From a virus: 25,188 nucleotides of DNA. Within the stretch, counting starts at the first letter, position 1, and each line of letters begins with the position of its first letter. The position numbers and the translations under genes were made by a program. Below are positions 20,982 through 25,188 of the stretch, piece after piece. The notes beneath the pieces were generated by a model. The model saw only the letters and a program-made list of their open reading frames with translations, searched no databases and was not told where the DNA came from. The stretch spans positions 1 through 25,188 of the IMG/VR virus record IMGVR_UViG_3300034062_001556; one strand, 5' to 3'.

Positions 20982-21954
20982 CTGGTAGCTCCTGTTTCAA
21001 TACGATTTGTTCAACGATGTTTGGTTGCTTGGGCATTGCCCCGATCAGCGTCAGCCTTTGCACCAGCGCCGCCGCTTTCGCACCACTCCCGACAGTTGGA
21101 GCCGAGACAGATGCGCCCGGAGATGGGGCAGGTGTAGATGGCGACTCCGACTTTGGTGACTCTGGCGTATCGGTAGGTTGAGTCGTCATCGGCGCAGACA
21201 CCACGGGCGCAGTTACAGGCGCGATGGGGGTTGCGGGTGCAGACATGACTGGGCTGACCGGGCTGACCGGCGACAGCACGTTGGTCGGGTTTGTGACCGA
21301 TTTGACGCAGGTATTGGATGAAGTCACCCAAGAACCCCACACAGGCTGCCCATATGGATCGGGGCAGGTGCTGGTCATGGTCTGCGTGATGCTGCCCGTG
21401 AACCCCGCCTGACAGGCGAGCGTCTGAGTCTGCGTGCTTGGTTGACAAGTTGGTGAATTCCATTTGCAAGCATCCTGCGTCAACTGCCACTGCCCCCAGA
21501 CCGGCTGACCGTATGGGTCTTGGCAGGTGCTTTGGCGGGTGTATGTTTTGCTGCCGTTTTGGTTTTGGCCGCAAGATTCTTGGCGGGTTTCGCTACCGGC
21601 TTTGCAGGTCGGTGGGAGCGGGACGCAGGTGTCTGCGACTTTGAACCATCCGCTGTCGGTGGCTGTCCCTCCGATGCAGTTGTTTTCCCGCTTCCACGTT
21701 TGCGTTCCAGAATGATTGATCGGGCAAGGCCGCTGCTCAGTGATGGCTGAGTAGCTGCAAGCTGGAGGTGGAGGTGTGTATGCAGTGCAGTAGGCTTGCT
21801 GCCAAGAGGTGTTGTAGGCTCCGGGGGCACAGGCCCAGCAGGTTGCGTTGGCGTAGCAGTTACCCGTGACAGGGTTGCGCTGATCCGTGCAATAACACCC
21901 TTGAGCAAAGACATTACTTGTCCCCAGCAGGAGCAGGATCAGGAACTTTGCCAT
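20848..21954 (-). CDS. Secreted cysteine-rich repeat protein (TSP1-like), 368 aa
   Basis: A signal peptide (MAKFLILLLLGTSNVFA, cleavage likely before Gln18) is followed by a Cys cluster (20, 22, 33, 39, 42, 56) and then three tandem units at about 66-110, 117-163 and 170-216. In each unit the cysteines follow C-x10-C-x15-C-x16..18-C. Units 2 and 3 also share a DPYGQPVWGxW block. The W-x2-W...C arrangement recalls thrombospondin type 1 repeats. A Pro/Ser/Thr-rich linker (about 225-290) leads to a charged C-terminus. It probably works in the periplasm or outside the cell, possibly altering the host envelope, or could be part of the virion. The last 134 nt overlap the next gene; GAGG is 4 nt before ATG 21954. 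Confidence 0.75.
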   Translation of the reverse strand: MAKFLILLLLGTSNVFAQGCYCTDQRNPVTGNCYANATCWACAPGAYNTSWQQAYCTAYTPPPPACSYSAITEQRPCPINHSGTQTWKRENNCIGGTATDSGWFKVADTCVPLPPTCKAGSETRQESCGQNQNGSKTYTRQSTCQDPYGQPVWGQWQLTQDACKWNSPTCQPSTQTQTLACQAGFTGSITQTMTSTCPDPYGQPVWGSWVTSSNTCVKSVTNPTNVLSPVSPVSPVMSAPATPIAPVTAPVVSAPMTTQPTDTPESPKSESPSTPAPSPGASVSAPTVGSGAKAAALVQRLTLIGAMPKQPNIVEQIVLKQELPDDYRRTQDFLLELVTADDAWLDPNGPAGDRWRRLRGSDLLQQDD

Positions 21955-22357
21955 AGAGCCTCTTGAACCGTTCTGGATGCAGCTTTACCCAAGCCTCCCG
22001 TGCAGTGTCGCCAATCGATCCACCAATAGGGCAGGGAGACCCTGACATTTCCATTGCTTCCCAGACCCGGATGTCGGCGCACAGAATGGCAACAGCGCCC
22101 ACTTTCAGTCCTTGGTTTGACAGCTCACGGGCAAGTTTTATGCGTTCACAATTTGCGTCTGTGACTGTCATGCCACCAGCAAAGCCAATCACGGTGGAGC
22201 TGATCGCGCCCGAGACAGGTATCGCGCAGATGTCGCTACCCATTGCCGTGACCGATGGGGCCATTGCAGTGGGTGGCGGTTGGCCTTTGTAATTGATTGT
22301 CGTGTCTTGAGCCATTGCAGACGATGCAAAGGCCAAGAGAAAAAGTATGGCTCTCAT
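21914..22357 (-). CDS. Exported protein with signal peptide (147 aa)
   Basis: From ATG 22357 the protein has a clear signal peptide (MRAILFLLAFASSAMA, cleavage before Gln). The mature domain of about 130 aa has four cysteines (residues in DICAIP, ANCERIK, LCADIR, SPCPIGG) that may form two disulphides in the periplasm, plus helical segments (CERIKLARELSNQGLKVGA). The open frame also starts at a TTG 12 nt earlier, but ATG 22357 gives a normal signal peptide and an ATGA overlap with the upstream gene. No family recognised. It lies in the block of envelope-directed genes and overlaps the Cys-repeat gene by 41 nt. Confidence 0.72.
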   Translation of the reverse strand: MRAILFLLAFASSAMAQDTTINYKGQPPPTAMAPSVTAMGSDICAIPVSGAISSTVIGFAGGMTVTDANCERIKLARELSNQGLKVGAVAILCADIRVWEAMEMSGSPCPIGGSIGDTAREAWVKLHPERFKRLYGKVPDPAPAGDK

Positions 22358-22458
22358 CGCAGTACCCAATTAAGAATCGGCAAAATAGAAAAAGATACCC
22401 AGACAGTCAAAGCAGAAACGGCCACCGCAGCAATGAATGCGATGGCCCAGTCCTTCAT
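22354..22458 (-). CDS. Tiny membrane protein (34 aa)
   Basis: A 34-aa ORF with ATG 22458 (GGATACTCAA before it) and ATGA overlaps at both ends. Apart from the first four residues (MKDW) it is one hydrophobic helix (AIAFIAAVAVSALTVWVSFS, then ILPILNWVLR), so a single-span membrane peptide. It is paired with the 59-aa protein upstream, with which it could form a small membrane complex. Function unknown. Confidence 0.55.
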   Translation of the reverse strand: MKDWAIAFIAAVAVSALTVWVSFSILPILNWVLR

Positions 22459-22634
22459 TTGAGTATCCAAACGGCTGAGAAGATAGTCCCCGCCATTGAC
22501 AAAAGCATCACACCCGCTGTTTTCATCATGATGCCTTCAATGCGCTTTAGCCGAGCATTGATTTGCTCGTAGCGCAAAGCGCAGACTTCTTCGTGGGTTG
22601 ACAGCCGTGCTTCAGTAGCGTCAATGCTTGCCAT
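22455..22634 (-). CDS. XhlA-like small coiled-coil/membrane protein (59 aa)
   Basis: A 59-aa protein with ATG 22634 and GGGAG upstream. Residues about 1-35 are a charged amphipathic helix (TEARLSTHEEVCALRYEQIN, ARLKRIEGIM). Residues about 39-57 form one transmembrane helix (TAGVMLLSMAGTIFSAVWIL). This helix-then-span layout resembles XhlA-type holin-associated peptides and other phage membrane micro-proteins. Its stop overlaps the next start as ATGA. A role in holin regulation or a membrane complex is plausible, unproven. Confidence 0.62.
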   Translation of the reverse strand: MASIDATEARLSTHEEVCALRYEQINARLKRIEGIMMKTAGVMLLSMAGTIFSAVWILK

Positions 22635-22637
22635 CTA

Positions 22638-22943
22638 TCACTCCCAAGGTGTTCCGGTGGCAACTTTAGGAGCCTTCTGGTCAGCAATATTTGCATCCAG
22701 AGCAGCATCCACAGCAGTAACGCCTTCTTCGCCCAAGGATGCCTTTACCCACTGCACAACAGCAGCTTCTGTTAGGTCAGCATAAGGCACATAGTTGATA
22801 CCGTCTTCTTTGGTGAAGCTGGCTGTGCTGTATGTTGAGGCTGAGAACTCACCGTCAACTTGTGAGGCGTTCCAATGCACTACGGTGACGAAACCGTCAG
22901 CAGTGTTGCGATCCATTTGGGAGATTTTGAATGTGGTAGTCAT
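22638..22943 (-). CDS. Conserved-type phage protein downstream of the tail fibre (101 aa)
   Basis: A 101-aa protein with a beta-rich N-terminal part (TTTFKISQMDRNTADGFVTV, VHWNASQVDGEFSAS) and a helical C-terminal part (ADLTEAAVVQWVKASLGEEG). Proteins like this recur directly next to tail-fibre genes in aquatic phages as far as I recall (DUF7936-type), and no function is known. ATG 22943 has AAGGAAC upstream. It lies 11 nt after the tail-fibre stop. It may be a fibre chaperone or small virion protein; that is inference. Confidence 0.75.
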   Translation of the reverse strand: MTTTFKISQMDRNTADGFVTVVHWNASQVDGEFSASTYSTASFTKEDGINYVPYADLTEAAVVQWVKASLGEEGVTAVDAALDANIADQKAPKVATGTPWE

Positions 22944-22954
22944 GGTTGTTCCTT

Positions 22955-25188
22955 TCAGGGGTGGGTTGCTTTGTATGCGTCAAACTCGGCTTTGAGTTCT
23001 TGAATTGCCGCTGTGAGGGTGGCGACCAAAAAGCTGGTGTCGATGCCTTGGTAGACGGGCTTGCCTTCTGCATCCACTGCGTCTTTTTCGCCAGTAACAC
23101 AGTCAGGCACAACGGCTTGCAACTCATGGGCAATAAAGCCCTGACCATCAGAACCGTCAGCCTTCCATTTGTAAGTGCAGGGTTTAAGTTGCTGAACGAC
23201 AGACAAAGCGCCAGTCATTGGTGCTACGTCTTCTTTCAGGCGGTAATCGGAAGATGTGACATAGGAAGTTGCTGTCGAAGTGATGGCAATCTTTCCCACG
23301 TTTGTTGTAGACGTGTTGAAATAAATAGCATCGGCGTTAGATGTGTTTGCTGCTGTAAAAACAGCGCCTGAACCAATACCACCTCCCCATCCATTAACAA
23401 ACAGTGCCGTCCCTTGAGAGCCACCAATGCTGTTAATGCTTACGTGACCCCCTGCACTCGTAGTCCCCACCAGCAAGTTACCGCTGGAGTCGATACGGGC
23501 GCGTTCTGACTGAACCCCAAAACGATCTTTAGTAGCAAACGTAAGATTAGCGCCGCCGTCTGTTCCACCAGAGCCTACTGCTTTTATAGACGCTGTTTGA
23601 TCGGTTGTTCCAGATGAATTTGCCGCCTCCAACAGCAATTCACTTGTGGCGTTATTGCCGCTAGTGCGTAGCTCAATTTTTGCATTGCTTGCGTTTGTTA
23701 GTCTTAAATTGCCACCAGAAACATCCAGCTTTGCACTCGGAGAACTCGTCCCAATACCCAGATTCGTCCCATCAAACGTCAGCGCACTCCCCGTGGTCAG
23801 GACTTTGGAGCCGTTGAGGTAGGTGACTCCGTTGGCTGTGCCGCCGTTATGCGTAACAGTAGACGATGTTGTCAGGGTTGTTGCAGATACAGCAGCAGCC
23901 GTTGTGCCGCCAATCGCTGGAGGGCTGCTGAGGTCCAGCGTGCCGCCCAGGGTCAAGTTACCCGACGAGGTGACCGTACCTGACAGCGAGATGCCGTTGA
24001 CTGTGCCCGTGCCGCCGACGCTGGTCACCGTGCCATCGTACTGATCGTCCGACGCAATGGTGAAGTTAGGGTATGTGCCTGTGACCGTAGTTGTGCCCGA
24101 GCCAGTCAGAGCAACTGTCTGGTCAGGAGCTGCGTTGGTAATCGTGAAGTTCGGATATGTGCCCGAGGTGCTGATCCCAGTACCTGCGGTCAGCGCGACC
24201 GTCTGGTCAGGGGCCGCGTTGGTGATGGTGAAGTTCGGATAGGTGCCGCTGGTGCTGATCCCAGTACCTGCGGTCAGCGCGACCGTCTGGTCAGGGGCCG
24301 AGTTGGTCACCACTCCAGTGCTGGAGTCGTAGCTGATACCCGTGCCTGCACTGATGGCCGCACGGGCGCGGGCGTCAGTGTAGTATTGGTTCGTGCCTTC
24401 GCTGATGTTGGTCGTGCTCAGGCTGACCGCACCGGTCTGACCGTTGACCGAGGTCACCAAGTTCGACTGGTCAATCTTTTGCCACACGGTGCCATTGAAA
24501 ATCAGCCAGTCGCCGATCTGCCAGTCCGTGATGCCGTCTAGGTTGGTCGAGCCAGCTGTGGCCACCACATAGTAGTAGCCGTTGGTGCCTGTGCCAGACG
24601 CCAGTGTGGGCGTGTTGGTGCTCGCGTTCCAAGTGCCTTCATAGCTCAAGCCACCCACCGCGCTGCCCCAAGACAAGGCCGAACCATTGGTCGTCAGGAA
24701 CTTGCCTGCGTTGCCTGTCTGGTCAGGAATCAGGTTGTCGATCTGGGTCTGGAGGCTGGCCAGTGTATCGAGCACTTGCTGGCTGGTGCCGCCGCCGTTG
24801 GTGATCACCTTGATCTTCTCGGCCAGATCAGGGGCCACGACCTCACCCACGTTGATCGTGCGGCCCGACGACAGGCTGATGATCAGCGAGCCGTCGAAGT
24901 CGATGTGTGCGTCGGTAACAGAAACACCGTCGTCGCCGTCACGGCCGTCACGGCCGTTCAGGCCGTCAGCGCCGCGTGGCCCCGTGCCGCCGTCACGGCC
25001 TGGGCGGCCGTCTTTGCCGTCCTTGCCGTTGACGCCGTTGCGCCCGTCTTGGCCGTCCTTGATGGTGGCCACACGCTTTTCGATCTTGTTGCCGACCTCG
25101 TCGTAGCGGCTGCGGATGTCCGCCTCCATCTTCTTGAGGGCCTGCACCACGACTTGCACGTTCTCGCCGATGCGCTGCTTTTGCACCT
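22955..25188 (-). CDS. Tail fibre with collagen-like stalk and C-terminal S74 chaperone (partial at right edge)
   Basis: At least 743 aa, open to the right window edge; the GTG at 25186 is unlikely to be the true start. Order: coiled coil (about 1-40), collagen-like G-x-y repeats (45-87, GKDGKDGRPGRDGG), beta-rich shaft, three copies of a 28-aa repeat (about 296-378), further shaft domains, and a C-terminal S74 intramolecular chaperone beginning at SSDYRLKEDV (about residue 645). S74 domains fold the trimer and then cut themselves off before the Ser. It is the host-recognition fibre and the first late gene visible here. Confidence 0.88.
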   Translation of the reverse strand, partial: VQKQRIGENVQVVVQALKKMEADIRSRYDEVGNKIEKRVATIKDGQDGRNGVNGKDGKDGRPGRDGGTGPRGADGLNGRDGRDGDDGVSVTDAHIDFDGSLIISLSSGRTINVGEVVAPDLAEKIKVITNGGGTSQQVLDTLASLQTQIDNLIPDQTGNAGKFLTTNGSALSWGSAVGGLSYEGTWNASTNTPTLASGTGTNGYYYVVATAGSTNLDGITDWQIGDWLIFNGTVWQKIDQSNLVTSVNGQTGAVSLSTTNISEGTNQYYTDARARAAISAGTGISYDSSTGVVTNSAPDQTVALTAGTGISTSGTYPNFTITNAAPDQTVALTAGTGISTSGTYPNFTITNAAPDQTVALTGSGTTTVTGTYPNFTIASDDQYDGTVTSVGGTGTVNGISLSGTVTSSGNLTLGGTLDLSSPPAIGGTTAAAVSATTLTTSSTVTHNGGTANGVTYLNGSKVLTTGSALTFDGTNLGIGTSSPSAKLDVSGGNLRLTNASNAKIELRTSGNNATSELLLEAANSSGTTDQTASIKAVGSGGTDGGANLTFATKDRFGVQSERARIDSSGNLLVGTTSAGGHVSINSIGGSQGTALFVNGWGGGIGSGAVFTAANTSNADAIYFNTSTTNVGKIAITSTATSYVTSSDYRLKEDVAPMTGALSVVQQLKPCTYKWKADGSDGQGFIAHELQAVVPDCVTGEKDAVDAEGKPVYQGIDTSFLVATLTAAIQELKAEFDAYKATHP
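24051..24301 (-). repeat. 84-bp tandem repeats within the tail fibre gene
   Basis: Three in-frame copies of a 28-codon unit (APDQTVALTAGTGISTSG start) span about 24051-24301. The first two in reading order are nearly identical also at DNA level, whereas the third has diverged (GSGTTTVTGTYPNF). The period is exactly 84 bp. This looks like a beta-helical or shaft repeat that can change length by recombination. Confidence 0.85.
24926..25054 (-). repeat. Collagen-like G-x-y repeat region in the tail fibre
   Basis: Residues about 45-87 of the fibre are an almost unbroken series of Gly-x-y triplets rich in Asp, Arg and Lys. At DNA level this is a 9-bp-like low-complexity repeat (GCCGTC units). Collagen-like stalks form triple helices and make the fibre trimeric and stiff. 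Confidence 0.8.

Noticed and set aside
21011-21914. Alternative minus-strand frames (187 and 144 aa) within the Cys-repeat gene
   Set aside because: Out-of-frame reads of the same strand without a ribosome site; the 368-aa frame has the signal peptide and the ordered cysteines.
24926-25054. Possible CRISPR-like array from repeated short units
   Set aside because: The units are 9-bp codon triplets of a collagen-like Gly-x-y region, with no spacers and a continuous reading frame.
22955-25188. Diversity-generating retroelement variable region in the tail fibre
   Set aside because: No reverse transcriptase, accessory gene or template repeat is visible in the window, and the repeats are tandem shaft repeats rather than a VR/TR pair.
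1-25188. tRNA genes, integrase, repressor or attachment site
   Set aside because: No tRNA-like cloverleaf, recombinase or CI-type repressor seen; nearly all bases are coding, so no evidence of lysogeny in this window.

Overview
The window is part of the genome of a tailed double-stranded DNA phage, most likely a short-tailed (podovirus-type) one. A Pol A-type DNA polymerase, a Fe-S nuclease, a VRR-NUC nuclease and an SNF2-type helicase sit beside a holin, an endolysin, a major capsid protein, a scaffold, head-tail adaptor and nozzle-like proteins, three candidate internal/ejection proteins and tail fibres. I see no tail tape measure, sheath or tail-tube gene. The GC-rich codon usage, the canonical GGAG/AAGGAG ribosome sites and the GH19 lysozyme-like endolysin without a wall-binding domain fit a Gram-negative host. 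A betaproteobacterium (Burkholderiales, perhaps freshwater) is my guess and is not proven by the sequence. No integrase, repressor, tRNA, IS element or CRISPR array is visible. Portal, terminase and any phage RNA polymerase are not in the window and presumably lie beyond its edges.

Layout. (1) 1-4152, minus strand: a truncated small ORF, the DNA polymerase, a 210-aa protein, a DUF2800-type RecB/Cas4-like nuclease and a 96-aa protein. (2) 4153-4240: a divergent control region with back-to-back sigma70-like promoters whose -35 elements overlap. (3) 4241-8294, plus strand: VRR-NUC, a DUF6378-type protein and the SNF2 helicase, followed by a tightly packed chain of small ORFs (two zinc-knuckle peptides, membrane peptides, two related winged-helix-like proteins, coiled-coil peptides). 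(4) 8284-25188, minus strand: a long late run that reads right to left. It starts with a tail fibre (collagen-like stalk, S74 chaperone), passes an unusual block of six exported or membrane proteins (20172-22634), and continues with scaffold, capsid, small head-associated proteins, adaptor, nozzle, collar fibre, a cupin, three internal virion proteins, holin and endolysin. The early plus-strand run and the late minus-strand run converge with an 11-bp overlap and no obvious terminator.

Organisation. Coding density is very high. Many neighbours overlap as ATGA or GTGA, which implies translational coupling. Two hairpins flank the gene behind the capsid gene and could set the ratio of capsid to downstream proteins. 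The replication genes probably work together: polymerase with proofreading, two PD-(D/E)XK nucleases and a remodelling helicase. The late run gives the particle and then lysis. The most unusual items are a secreted protein with three cysteine repeats of constant spacing, the block of envelope-directed genes around it, a cupin with a four-histidine metal site, and the duplicated winged-helix-like pair.
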